The notes under the pieces: generated by a model
Told to the model about the DNA's origin: nothing
The model's database searches: none
The model's input: the letters and a program-made list of their open reading frames with translations, nothing else
NCBI RefSeq assembly: GCF_011174705.1
Contig: NZ_JAANIJ010000001.1
Coordinates: 2,294,001 to 2,358,000 of the forward strand
DNA from: Tessaracoccus coleopterorum
Lineage (GTDB): Bacteria; Actinomycetota; Actinomycetes; Propionibacteriales; Propionibacteriaceae
Length of the DNA stretch: 64,000 bases
Direction: 5' to 3'
Shown: piece after piece, positions 38,772-49,195 of the stretch
Layout: every line of letters begins with the position of its first letter
Position numbering within the stretch: the first letter of the stretch is position 1
Made by a program: the position numbers and the translations under genes

Positions 38772-40948
38772 TCAGCCCTCGAGCTGGGCGATCAGCTTGG
38801 TCAGCAGATCGACGGCGGCCTCGGGATGATCGTGCCGGGCGGGTAGATCGCGTCGGCACCGGACTCGCGGAGCTCCTCGAAGTCCTGGCTCGGGATGACG
38901 CCACCGACCACGATCATCAGATCGTTGCGCCCGAGCTTGTCCAGCTCCTCACGCAGCGCGGGCACCAGGGTGAGGTGACCGGCCGCGAGCGAGGAGACGC
39001 CGACCACGTGGACGTCGGACTCGACGGCCTGGCGGGCGACCTCCTCCGGGTCTGGAACAGCGGGCCGACATCGACATCCATGCCGAGGTCGGCGTAGGCG
39101 GTCGCGATGACCTTCTGTCCGCGGTCGTGACCGTCCTGGCCCATCTTCGCGATCAGGATGCGGGGACGACGCCCCTCCCTGGTCTCGAAGTCCTCGACCA
39201 GCTTGCGTGCCTTCTCGATCGTCTCGGACGAACCCGACTCCTTGTTGTACACACCGGAGATGGTACGGATGTTCGCCGTGTACCGCCCGTAGACCTGCTC
39301 GAGCGCGTCCGAGATCTCGCCGACGGAGGCCTTGGCGCGCGCAGCGTCGATGGCCACCTTCAGGAGGTTACGGTCGGGATCGGTCGGGTCGGGGTTCGCG
39401 GCGGCCCACGAGACGCGCTCCAGCATCTGCTGGGTGACGGCCTCGTCGCGCTCGGCGCGGAGCCTCTCGAGCTTGGCGATCTGCGCGGCGCGGACCGACA
39501 AGTTGTCGACCTTCAGCACGTCGAGTTCGTCCTCGTTGTCGAGGCGGTACTTGTTGACGCCGATCACGGGCTGGCGGCCCGAGTCGATGCGGGCCTGGGT
39601 GCGGGCTGCCGCCTCCTCGATGCGCATCTTCGGGATGCCTGCCTCGATGGCCTTCGCCATGCCGCCGGCGTGCTCGACCTCCTGGATCCGCTCCCACGCC
39701 TTGCGGGCGAGCTGATCCGTGAGGCGCTCCACGTAGGCGGAGCCTGCCCACGGGTCGACCGTGCGGGTGGTGCCCGACTCCTGCTGCAGGAACAGCTGGG
39801 TGTTGCGGGCGATGCGGGCGGAGAAGTCGGTCGGCAGCGCGATGGCCTCGTCGAGGGCGTTGGTGTGGAGCGACTGGGTGTGGCCCTGCGTCGCTCCCAT
39901 CGCCTCGACGGCGGTGCGGATCACGTTGTTGTAGACGTCCTGCGCGGTCAGGGACCAGCCGGAGGTCTGCGAGTGTGTGCGCAGCGACATCGACTTCGGG
40001 TTCTTCGGCCCGAACTGCCGCACGAGACGCGCCCAGAGAAGGCGCGCGGCCCTCATCTTGGCGACCTCCATGTAGAAGTTCATGCCGATCGCCCAGAAGA
40101 ACGACAGACGGGGGCGAACTGGTCGACGTTCAGGCCGACCGACTCGCCTGCGCGGATGTACTCGACACCGTCGGCCAGCGTGTAGGCCATCTCGATGTCG
40201 GCCGTCGCGCCCGCCTCCTGCATGTGGTAGCCGGAGATCGAGATCGAGTTGAACCGGGCATGTTCGCCGAGGTGTAGGCGAAGATGTCGGCGATGATCTT
40301 CATCGACGGCTGCGGCGGGTAGATGTAGGTGTTGCGGACCATGAACTCCTTCAGAATGTCATTCTGAATCGTTCCGGCGAGCTGCCCGGGAGCCACGCCC
40401 TGCTCCTCGGCCGCCACCACGTAGAGCGCCAGCACAGGCAGGACGGCGCCGTTCATCGTCATCGACACCGACATCTGGTCGAGCGGGATGCCGTCGAACA
40501 GCTGACGCATGTCGAGGATCGAGTCGACCGCCACGCCGGCCATGCCGACGTCACCGGAGACGCGGGGTGATCCGAGTCGTAGCCGCGGTGCGTGGCCAGG
40601 TCGAACGCGATCGACAGACCCTTCTGGCCGGCCGCGAGGTTGCGGCGGTAGAAGGCGTTGGACTCCTCGGCGGTGGAGAAGCCGGCGTACTGACGCACGG
40701 TCCACGGCTGGTTGACGTACATGGTGGCGTAGGGCCACGCAGGAACGGCGGGATGCCGGGGCGGTGTTCAGGAAATCCAGGCCCTTGAGGTCGGCGTCGC
40801 CGTACAGCGGCGGAACCAGAATGTGCTCAGGGGTCTGCCAGCCGGCGCTGTGTCCGGCGGTGGAGTTGATCGCCTCAAACTCGGCCGCCGCGTCGGCGGG
40901 GACGGATGCCCCGCCGAGCTCGACGTCTGTGAAACGGGGGATGGTCAT
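38772..40948 (-). CDS. mutB: Methylmalonyl-CoA mutase large (catalytic) subunit (frameshifts)
   Basis: Interconverts succinyl-CoA and R-methylmalonyl-CoA using adenosylcobalamin. Substrate barrel: [69 protein letters not shown]. The C-terminal B12 domain has [16 protein letters not shown] with the cobalt-ligating His, then [16 protein letters not shown] and VVGGVIP. Frame breaks near 40755, 40570, 40260, 40115, 39050 and 38825. About 726 residues, as in Propionibacterium MutB. ATG 40948 is one base after the mutA stop. It is the key enzyme of the propionate/succinate route. Confidence 0.95.
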
Positions 40949-40949
40949 G

Positions 40950-42815
40950 TCAGGCTCCCAACTTGTTCAGGGTGTTGGTCAGCAGCTCGACGACGTTCAT
41001 GCCATCGAAGACGTTTCCGTCCACCGCTTCAGCACCGCCCTCGCCGAGCTCCTTGATCTGGCCCGCGACCAGCACCTGCAGCGCCCCGGCCTCACGCAGC
41101 GCCTTGGCGACCGCGACGCCCTGTTCGGCGTAGACCTTTGCGCTGGAGACGAGCACGACGACCTTCGCGTCGTTGTCCTTCAGCTGCCGGACGTAGTCCT
41201 CAGGGACGATCCCTCGGCCAGGACGGTGGCGATGCCACCCACCTGGAGGAGGTTCGACGTGAAGCCCTCGCGGCCACCGAAGTCGCGGCGGGCGCCGAGT
41301 GCCGCGAGCAGCACCTTCGGCTCGTTGCCGGCGGCGCGGGCCGCGTCGGAGCGGTCGCGGAGATCCTCGAACACCTGCGAGTCGCGCACGACCTTCAGGC
41401 CGGCCAGGGCCGGGCCTCCGGGCGTGCCTTCCGCTCCAGCGGGGACTCGGCGTAGTTCGGGAACATCGAGACGCCGGTGATCGGGATCTTGCGGGTTGCG
41501 AGCTGCGTGGAGCGTGCCGCGTTCAGCTCATCGAGCTGAGCCGCGACGGTGCCGTCGGCGAGCGCGGCCGCGAAGCCCTTGCCGTCGAGCTCCTGGAAGA
41601 CCGCCCAGGCCTTCTCGGACAGCTGACGGGTCAGCGACTCGACGAACCAGGAGCCGCCGGCGGGATCGTTGACCCGGCCGATGTTGGACTCCTCGGCCAG
41701 CACGATCTGCGTGTTCCGGGCGACCCGGCGTGACAGGTCGCCCGGCAGGCCGGCGATGGTGTCGAACGGGATGACCGTCTGGATCTCTGCGCCACCGGCG
41801 GCGGCGGCGAAGGTGGAGATCGTGCCGCGCAGGATGTTGACGTACGCGTCGTCTCGGGTCGCCTCACGCAGAGAGGTGACGGCGTGCTGGATGGCTCCGC
41901 GGGCGTTCTCGGTGACACCGAGGACCTCGCCGACGCGTGACCAGAGACCGCGCAGTGCGCGGAGCCTGGCGATCGTGGCGAACTGGTCGGTGGTGGCCGA
42001 CACGCGGAAGATCAGCGAACCGAAGGCCTCGTCGACGCTCGAGCCTGCCTCGACCAGCGCGCGGACGTACTCGACGCCTGCAGCGATGGCATAGGCCAAC
42101 TCGTGGACATCGCCTGCGCCTGCGCTGTTGTAGATGGTCGCGTCGACCACCAGTGGGCGCACCTTCGCGAACGGGGCCGCAAGGTCGCGGGCGGTGGCGA
42201 CGACCGAAAGGTCGGCGGGGTGCCCGCGAGGGCGGCCGCACCGATCGGGTCGACGCCGAGGTTGCCGCTGACGGCGTCATCGGCGAACGTCGAGGCCGCG
42301 AGGATCTCGGTGAGGCGGGTGGCCGCGGCCAGTTGCTCGGTGCGGCTGGTCAGGTAGACCGGAGCCAGGTCGAGCAGCACGCCCTCGAGGGCGGCGGCCA
42401 GGTCGTCCACCTTGACGGCATCCGGATCGACCCGCACGAACACGGCGGTGTTGCCGCGCTCGAGCTCGGTCAGGATGTCGCGCCTGGTCTCGGAAATGTC
42501 GGGGTTCTCCTGCAGCTGGGCGACCTCCCAGGCATCCATGTCGCCGTTGCGGACGGTGGTGCCTCGGACGAAGGGGGCGACGCCGGGGTAACCCAGCTCC
42601 TCCACGCCGTCCTCGATCGTGTACAGGGGCTTGATCGACAGGCCGTCGACCGTGGTGCTCGTCAGGCGCTTGTAGGCCTGATCGATGTCCAGTTCCTTGC
42701 CCTCAGGCCGCTTCCGGTTGAGGACCTTCAGTACCTCCTTCTCCCAGTCTTCCCGGGAGGGAGTGGTGAAGTCAGCGGCCAGGCTGATGTCGGCCGCACT
42801 GGTGTGATCGCTCAT
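40950..42815 (-). CDS. mutA: Methylmalonyl-CoA mutase small subunit (frameshifts)
   Basis: Non-catalytic partner of MutB with the same barrel plus B12-like domain layout but without the DxHxxG cobalamin motif. Landmarks: [76 protein letters not shown]. Frame breaks near 42225, 41415 and 41210. About 622 residues. ATG 42815. In the sequence as given, the frame upstream is open into the folP-like gene, so the start rests on homology (MSDHTS then the family N-terminus). Confidence 0.93.
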
Positions 42816-42829
42816 CGCTCTCCGTCTTT

Positions 42830-43812
42830 CTAGGGGTTTAGACCCGTGGTCAACCCTAACCCAGGGGCGCCCACGGTGAGGGGTGGGCGGAATAGGTCGG
42901 ACCAGTGGGTCGTGGTAAGCGGTGCGGTCACCGCCCCGGTCGGTCCGGACGGGCGGCCGGTCGCCGCGCAGGGAGGCGACCATGTCGAGGACCCTACGCG
43001 TGGCGCGCACATCGTGGGCACGGAAGACGGTGGCACCCTGCCAGGCGGCGACGGCGGTGGCCGCGAGAGTGCCCTCGAGCCGGTCGTCGGTGGGCAGGTC
43101 GAGGGTCTCCCCGACGAAGTCCTTGCGGCTGATGGCCTGCAGTACCGGGTAGCCGAGCCCGACGATGCGGTCTGTCTGTGCCACGAGGGCGAGCGAGTTG
43201 AGCGTGGTCTTCCCGAAGTCGAGGGTCGGGTCGACGAGGATCCGGTCGCGGGTGAGCCCGGCCGCCTCAGCGCGCGCCGCACCCGTGCGCAGCACGCGCA
43301 GCACGTCCTCGACGACGGCGTCGCCGGGGCCGTAGTCGATCCCGACGGGATCGGTGCGGGGCGGGAGGCCGCCGGTGTGGGACACGACGTAGCCGATCCC
43401 CTCGCGTGCGGCCACCCCCACGAGGTCGGGGTCGGCCCCTGCCAGGTGTCGTTGATCAGGTCGACGAATCCCGCGCAGGCATCGGCGACCTCGGCGCGCC
43501 ACGTGTCGAGCGAGGTGAGCAGGCCGGGGCGGCCTCCCGCAGCGCCACGAGCACGGGGCGGACGCGGTCGATCTCGGTTGCCTCATCGACCCAGTCGCCC
43601 TCCTGGCCGGCGCGTACCCCGCCGATGTCGACGATGTCGACGCCCTCGGCGAGCATTGCGGTGGCCCGGGCCACCGCGCTGCCGACGTCCCCGTGCCGGG
43701 CGGGTGCATAGAACGAGTCCGGCGTCCGGTTGACGATCCCCATCACGGCCGGGCGGGCGGCGTCGAAGCGCTGGCCACGGAGGATGAGGGGTGCGGGTGT
43801 CGGCTGGGTCAC
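42830..43812 (-). CDS. Dihydropteroate synthase-like protein, FolP family (frameshifts)
   Basis: Pterin-binding TIM barrel. VMGIVNRTPDSFYA contains the DHPS N-x-TPDSF signature; DIVDIGGVRAGQEGD corresponds to strand 2; DPTLDFGKTTLNSLAL and VLQAISRKDFVGE carry the pterin- and substrate-binding residues; FRAHDVRATRRVLDM is the C-terminal RVHDV motif. The GG(V)R form in place of GGESTRPG resembles the FolP2-like group, which may not be a true synthase. Frame breaks near 43530 and 43445. GTG 43812. The exact stop is uncertain: the current frame runs on into mutA, and 42830 is the first stop in a neighbouring frame. Confidence 0.78.
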
Positions 43813-43873
43813 GGGTCGAGTCTGCCAGGGAAGGCGGGCGCCGGGGCCGGATCCACCGGTGGCCCGCACCCCC

Positions 43874-43903
43874 TTGACATGCAAGCGTGGGCTTGCCTAT
43901 CGT
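43874..43903 (+). promoter_or_regulatory. ArsR-type promoter with internal operator
   Basis: A consensus -35 box TTGACA (43874-43879), 18-bp spacer, then TATCGT (43898-43903). The spacer contains the inverted repeat GCAAGC-GTGG-GCTTGC (43881-43896). Transcription would begin about at the GTG start codons 43907/43910, giving a leaderless message. Repressor bound there would block RNA polymerase. Confidence 0.78.
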
Positions 43904-43906
43904 CGA

Positions 43907-44194
43907 GTGGTGGCCGACATCTACCGGGCGCTGGACGATGGGACGCGAAGGCTCATCCTCGATTCCCTCGCTGCACGTGACGGGCAGAGCCTCTTCGAGA
44001 TCTGCACGACGCTGGTCATGCGCCATGACGTGTCCCTCACCCGGCAGGCGGTCTCCCAGCACCTCGCGGTGCTCGAGGAGGCGGGTCTGGTCCGTTCGGA
44101 GAGGCGCGGCCGGTGCAAGTTCCACCACTTCGACCCGGCGCCACTGGCCGAGATCACGGCACGGTGGCCGGTACAGGAAAGGAAACACCCATGA
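43907..44194 (+). CDS. ArsR-family regulator
   Basis: Winged-helix regulator of about 95 residues: IYRALDDGTRRLILDSLAA, then SLTRQAVSQHLAVLEEAGLV (recognition helix) and RRGRCKFHHFDPAPL (wing). No paired Cys for metal binding is visible, so it belongs to the group linked to VOC or SRPBCC enzymes, not the metal sensors. Starts at GTG 43907 or 43910, probably without a leader. Its stop overlaps the next ATG as ATGA. Confidence 0.86.
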   Translation: MVADIYRALDDGTRRLILDSLAARDGQSLFEICTTLVMRHDVSLTRQAVSQHLAVLEEAGLVRSERRGRCKFHHFDPAPLAEITARWPVQERKHP

Positions 44195-44582
44195 AGATCT
44201 CGATGATGAGTGTCTTCGTCGACGACCAGCACGCGGCCCGTGCGTTCTACACCGACATTCTCGGGTTCCGGATCCGCCACGACATCCCGCTCGGCGACGA
44301 CTTCTGGCTGACCGTTGTCTCGCCCAGGAGCCCGGCGGCCCCGAACTGCTGCTCGAGCCCTCCGGCCATCCCGCAGTCAAGCCGTACCGGGATGCGTTGA
44401 TGGAAGACGGTATCCCGCTCGCGCAGTTCGCCGTCGACGACATCGCCGGAGAGTACGACCGGCTGCGCGCGCTGGGAGTCCGGTTCACCCAGCCGCCCAC
44501 CGACATCGGCACCGCCACCGTCGCCGTGTTCGACGACACGTGCGGGAACCTGATCCAACTGATCGAGCCGCGCGTCGGCTGA
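44191..44582 (+). CDS. VOC/glyoxalase-fold protein coupled to the ArsR regulator (one frameshift)
   Basis: Single VOC domain of about 130 residues: SMMSVFVDDQHAARAFYTDILGF, GPELLLEPSGHPAVKPY, FAVDDIAGEYDRLRALGVRF, ending FDDTCGNLIQLIEP with the metal Glu position. A base is missing near 44330. ATG 44191 with GGAAAGGA upstream. ArsR-VOC pairs are common in actinobacteria; antibiotic or electrophile resistance is often proposed, but no substrate is evident. Confidence 0.82.
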
Positions 44583-44597
44583 CGGGAGCGGTGGGCG

Positions 44598-45013
44598 TCA
44601 GTCGGTGCCGAGGGTCTCGGCCTGCAACGCGATCAGGCGGGCGTTCACGGAGGCGAGCACCTCGGCGGTCTCGCGGTTGAGGTGTTTCATCGCCTTGCGG
44701 CGCGCCTTGCCGCGGTTGGAGTCCCAGGCGAGCGTGCCCCGCATCTGCAACGCCTTGGCCTGACGCCGCCATCCTTCGGGCTCGGCGGCGCCGGGGAAGG
44801 TCTCGCTGACGGCCGTGGCCGCCGCCTCGATGGCCGCGACCTTCGCCTCGAAGTGCAGCCTCGGGTTGTCGGAGTTGGTTGCGGACCTGAGTTTGTCGAT
44901 GGCCGTGTCGATGCCCTGGCCGATCTGGGGTTCTCGCGCAGCGCGCTCAACAGGGCGAGGCTTGTGGCGATCACGCCGGTCGCGGTCTTGATGATGACGC
45001 TGATCTTGCTCAT
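44598..45013 (-). CDS. Conserved actinobacterial hypothetical protein (one frameshift)
   Basis: About 138 residues. A short hydrophobic N-terminus ([19 protein letters not shown]) is followed by a mostly helical, charged body ([38 protein letters not shown]). A base is missing near 44935. It may be a membrane-associated helical protein. I do not recognise a characterised family and assign no function. It is convergent with the VOC gene and divergent from xylB. Confidence 0.6.
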
Positions 45014-45116
45014 GAGGCCAAGTCTAGGCGGGGGCCCGTCGATCCGGATGGGGTGTATCCCGGGCTCGACCCTGGTGCCCTATGATCGGGACGGGATTAG
45101 TTGCGAGGAGGCACAA

Positions 45117-46534
45117 ATGTCCAAGGTGGTTGGGATCGACTCGTCGACGCAGTCGTGCAAGGTGCTCGTGGTCGACGCCGCGAGCGGCCGCATCGAGGCG
45201 ATCGGCCGCGCGTCACACCCCGACGGCACCGAGGTGGCGCCCGACGCCTGGTGGGCTGCGCTGGTCGAGGCGCTCGCCCAGGTTGACCTGTCCGACGTCG
45301 TGGCCGGCGCGGTCGCGGGGCAGCAGCACGGCATGGTCTGCCTCGACGTGGACGGTGGGGTGATCCGCGACGCCCTGCTCTGGAACGATACGCGCTCTGC
45401 CGCGGCCGCGGCCGATCTGATCGCCGAGTTCGGCGACGGCGATGCCGAGGCCGGTGCCCGCTGGTGGGCGGACGCCGTCGGCTCGGTGCCCGTGGCCTCC
45501 TATACAGTCACCAAGCTCCGTTGGCTCGCCGACCACGAGCCCCACAACGCCGCCCGCATCGCGGCCGTCGCGCTGCCGCACGACTGGCTCACCTGGAAGC
45601 TGCTCGGCACGGGCGCCTCGATGACCTCGTGACGGACCGCTCCGATGCCTCCGGAACCGGCTATTTCGATCCGGTCACCAACTCCTACCGCCGCGACATC
45701 CTGGCCGCCGCACTGCGGATCGACGCGGTGGCCGCCGAGCGCATCGTGCTGCCGCGCGTGGCCGCACCGGGCGAGGTGGTGGGCCGCGGCACCCTTGCCG
45801 GGGTCCCGATCGACCTCGGCCCGGGATGGGCGACAACGCCGGTTCGGCTCTGGGCATGGGCCTTGCCGCCGGCGACATGGTCGTCTCGATCGGCACCTCG
45901 GGAGTGGTGTGCGGGGTCTCCGATGTCCCCTCCCGCGACGCGTCCGGCCTGGTGTCGGGCTTCGCCGACGCGACGGGCCGTTTCCTTCCGCTCGCCTGCA
46001 CCCTGAACGGGGCGCGGGTCCTCGACGCCACCGCCCGCACGCTCGGTGTCGACCATGACGCCCTCAGCGCACTCGCGCTCGGTGCCGCCCCGGCGCGGAG
46101 GGTCTCGTGCTGGTGCCGTTTCTGGAGGGGAGCGCACCCCGAACCTGCCGGACGCGACCGGCAGTCTGCACGGTCTGACGCTGGCCTCGATGACCCGGCC
46201 AACCTGGCACGCGCCGCGGTCGAGGGGTGGTGTGCTCGCTGGTCGACGCGCTCGCCTGCCTCACCGACACGGGCGCGACCGTCTCCAGGGTCCTGCTGAC
46301 GGGTGGCGCAGCCGCCTCCCCGCGGTGCAGACCTGTGCGGCCGGCCTCTTCCCGGCGCCGGTCGCGATGCCCGCGGCGGGGAGTATGTGGCCCTCGGTGC
46401 CGCCAGGCAGGCCGCCTGGGTACACGCGGGGACCGCGGAGCCCCCGTCTGGGAGGTGGCGGTGACGCCGCTGCCCGAGGGGGCGACGACGCGTCGGTCGT
46501 CGCGCGCTACCGCTCGGTGCGCCCCTGGGCGTGA
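45117..46534 (+). CDS. xylB: Xylulokinase (several frameshifts)
   Basis: FGGY-family kinase phosphorylating D-xylulose. The N-terminal ATP/phosphate site is [18 protein letters not shown]; the sugar-binding [14 protein letters not shown] and [10 protein letters not shown] are xylulokinase-like; the second half has [25 protein letters not shown] and VLLTGGAA. Frame breaks near 45630, 45825, 46095, 46130, 46225, 46318 and 46385. About 473 residues. ATG 45117 follows GAGGAGG. No xylose isomerase is adjacent, but the kinase would take xylose released by the GH31 alpha-xylosidase. Confidence 0.9.
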
Positions 46535-46558
46535 TGCGACGGCAGGTGGCCGCCCGGC

Positions 46559-47197
46559 TCAGGCCGGGTCGGTCGCCCGGTGTTCGACCGCGATGGGCTC
46601 ACCGTCGACGGGCACGACGAAGGTGCCCCAGCGCTCGGCCTTCCAACCCTCGGCCGTGCTGCCGTTGAGCACAATCCACTGGGTGTTCTCGAGCGGCTGG
46701 GCGTTCTCCATGCCGACCGACGGGTCCTGCGTGATGGCCCACACGCGCAGCGCGGCGCCATGGCTGACGAGTGCGACGTTGTCGTGCCCGCCCTCCTCGA
46801 CCTTCGCCACCGCGGCGTTGAACCGGGTCAGGAACTCACGCGCGGTCTCACCGCCCTCGAGCCCGACGTCGAGGTTGTCGGGCGCCCACGAGGTGAGCAC
46901 CTCGAGGTACCTGCGCCAGTCGGTGTTCATCTCCTCCACACCGGCCGAGATCTCGTGGATGCCCTCCAGCACCACGGCCTCCAGCCCGCGCGCGGCGGCG
47001 AGCGGGGCCGCCGTCTGCTGGGCCCTCGTCAGGGTTGACGCGTAGAGGGCGTCGATCTGCTCGTGCTCCAGCGCGGCCACGAGGGCCTCGGCCTGGCTGA
47101 GGCCGAGCTCGTTGAGCGGCAGGCCAGGGTGGGCGGTGTCGAGCTGACGGTTGACGTTTGCCTCGGTCTGTCCGTGGCGGATGAGAAGCAGGCGCAT
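46559..47197 (-). CDS. Histidine phosphatase (phosphoglycerate-mutase fold)
   Basis: Uninterrupted, about 212 residues. The catalytic RHG is in LLLIRHGQTEANV, the second His in VALVSHGAALRVW, and YASTLTRAQQTAAPLA is family-typical. The sequence is of the phosphatase type, not a dPGM mutase (no RHGESxWN). ATG 47197 lies 23 nt behind the glycosyltransferase-deacetylase fusion and on the same strand, so it is probably cotranscribed. It could dephosphorylate the glycosyltransferase product (see findings). Confidence 0.85.
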   Translation of the reverse strand: MRLLLIRHGQTEANVNRQLDTAHPGLPLNELGLSQAEALVAALEHEQIDALYASTLTRAQQTAAPLAAARGLEAVVLEGIHEISAGVEEMNTDWRRYLEVLTSWAPDNLDVGLEGGETAREFLTRFNAAVAKVEEGGHDNVALVSHGAALRVWAITQDPSVGMENAQPLENTQWIVLNGSTAEGWKAERWGTFVVPVDGEPIAVEHRATDPA

Positions 47198-47219
47198 GGC
47201 GACCACCCTACCCGGACGC

Positions 47220-49131
47220 TCAGGGGAGCCTGTGGAAGGTCCCCGGAGCCCGACGGAGGTGAGGATCGGTTCGGTCTGCCCACCCGAGTGCGTGATGGTG
47301 GCGCCGTCGTCGTGCACCGTGAGCTGGGTCCGGTGGTGTCGGAGGGCGGCCGCGACCCGCGGTAGGTAGCCCTGCAGGTCGAACCATTCGGTGGCCAGCG
47401 CGCGGTCGGGGTGAGGGCCGCGAACGGGAGACCCAACTCGGCCGCGGCGGCCCGCGCCACCTCGAACATCCGGACATGGTCCGGGTGGCCGTAGCCGCCG
47501 TCGTCGTCGTAGCTGACGACGAGGTCGGCGCGGGTGTGGCGCAGGAACGCGACGGCGTCGGCCACCTCCTCCCCGAGCTCCGACAGCGTGAACGACCTGG
47601 GGCCGGCCTGATCTCCCGGGCCGGCGAGGCCCTCGCGGATCCACCGCATGCCCGAGTCGAGGTACCGGCGCGGCTCCACGGAGGCGCGGGCCGGTGGCAT
47701 GCCCAGGTAGGCGTGGGCGCCCACCCCCAGTTCTGCGAGCGCGCCCGCGAGCTCGGCCTCGCGGCGCTCCTGCAGCTCGGCGGTTCCCTCGAGCCGGGAG
47801 AGCGGGCCGGGGACGACCCCGCCCATTTCGCCGCGGGTGGCCGTCAGGACGGACACGTCCACGCCCTCGTCTACCAGGTGGGCGATCAGCGCTCCGGAGG
47901 CGAGCGTCTCGTCGTCGGGGTGCGCGTGCAGGAAGGCCACCCGGCGCCCGGCAGACATGGCCCTGCGGTAGGCGGCGACCGTGTTCTCGGCGACGTGACC
48001 CCAGGTCATCGACTCGGCCCGCTCCCGCCCGGTGGCGGCCATCGTGGCGCGGCGGTCGGGGTCATGCAGGAGCGAGCCGATCACCTCGGCCCACTCCCGT
48101 GGGTCGTGCGATGGGACGAGCAACCCCGTGTGGGTGTTGCAGATGGCCTCGGTGAGGCCGCCCGCCGCCGCCGCGACCACGGGCACGCCCGACGCAGATG
48201 CCTCGAGGGCGACCAGCCCGAACGTCTCGGAGTGCGATGGCACCAGCAGCAGCGAGGCGTGCCGGAGCAGTGCCGCGAACTCCGGCCGGTCCTGGCCCGG
48301 TAGGAAGGTGACGGCGTCGCCGACGCCCCGCTCGGTGGCGAGCGTGTGCAGCTCAGCCTCGTAGGAGGCGTTGTCGGGCGAGGCCTGGCCCGCGATCACC
48401 AGCCGCGGTCGGTCGGCCTCCGGCAGCAGCGACAGCGCCTCGATCGCGACGTCTGGCGCCTTCAGCGGCTGCAGCCGTCCCGCGAAGAACAGGTATCCCG
48501 GGGCGAGACCCTCGGGGCCTCCCTCCGGGGAGGCGGGCCTGAACAGCTCGGTGTCGACGCCAGGGCGCACCACGGCGACGCGCTCGGGATCGGCCTGACA
48601 GCGTCCGATGACGACGGCCGCCTCGTAGCGGGAGACGGCGATGATGAGGTCGGACTCGGTGGCGCAGAGCACCTCTCCCTCCAGCCTGGCCGGGCTCTCC
48701 GGCGGCTCGCCGTCGCGCAGCGGCGAGTTGGGGTGCGCCGCGACGGAGTGGAACGTCATCACGTGCGGGATGCCCGCCTCGCGGGCCAGCGGCAGTGCGG
48801 CGACGCCGGACATCCAATGGTGTGAATGGGCGACATCGAACCCTCGAGCGAGCCGAGGTTGGCCCGGAACTCATCGATGTGGGCGTCGATCTCGCTCTTG
48901 GGAGCGGTCGCAGCGGGCCCGCGGTGATGTGGTGGACGATGAGGCCGTCGTCGAGGGTCACGGTGTCGGGCTGCTCCGGGTGGGAGCGCCGGGTGAAGAA
49001 CTCGACCTGGGTGCCGGTCTGCCTCTGCAGCGCGAGCGCGACGGCCCTGATCAGGACGTTCATCCCGCCGGCGTCCGCGGTGCCCGCCCGCTCGGCGGGG
49101 AGGTGTGCAGGGAGATGAAGGCGACGCGCAT
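47220..49131 (-). CDS. Glycosyltransferase-PIG-L deacetylase fusion, MshA/MshB-like (frameshifts)
   Basis: The first 390 or so residues are a GT4 glycosyltransferase like MshA (GlcNAc onto inositol phosphate): MRVAFISLHTSP, DAGGMNV, VHHITAGPL, DVAHSHHWMSGVAALPL, VVRPGVDTELFRP, and the donor site HSETFGLVALEASASGVPVV. The last 245 or so are a PIG-L/MshB-type zinc deacetylase: AFLHAHPDDETLASG (zinc and catalytic Asp) and YGHPDHVRMFE. Both domains share one open frame from about 48830 to 47415, joined at AYRRA-MSAGRR near 47958. Frame breaks near 49105, 48920, 48840, 47412 and 47245. About 637 residues. Mycothiol synthesis is inferred. Confidence 0.8.
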
Positions 49132-49195
49132 GCGTTGGAAGCTACCACCGGGAGGTCGACGGCGCGCCCGGGCTGTCACCCGGGCGCGCGCTCAG

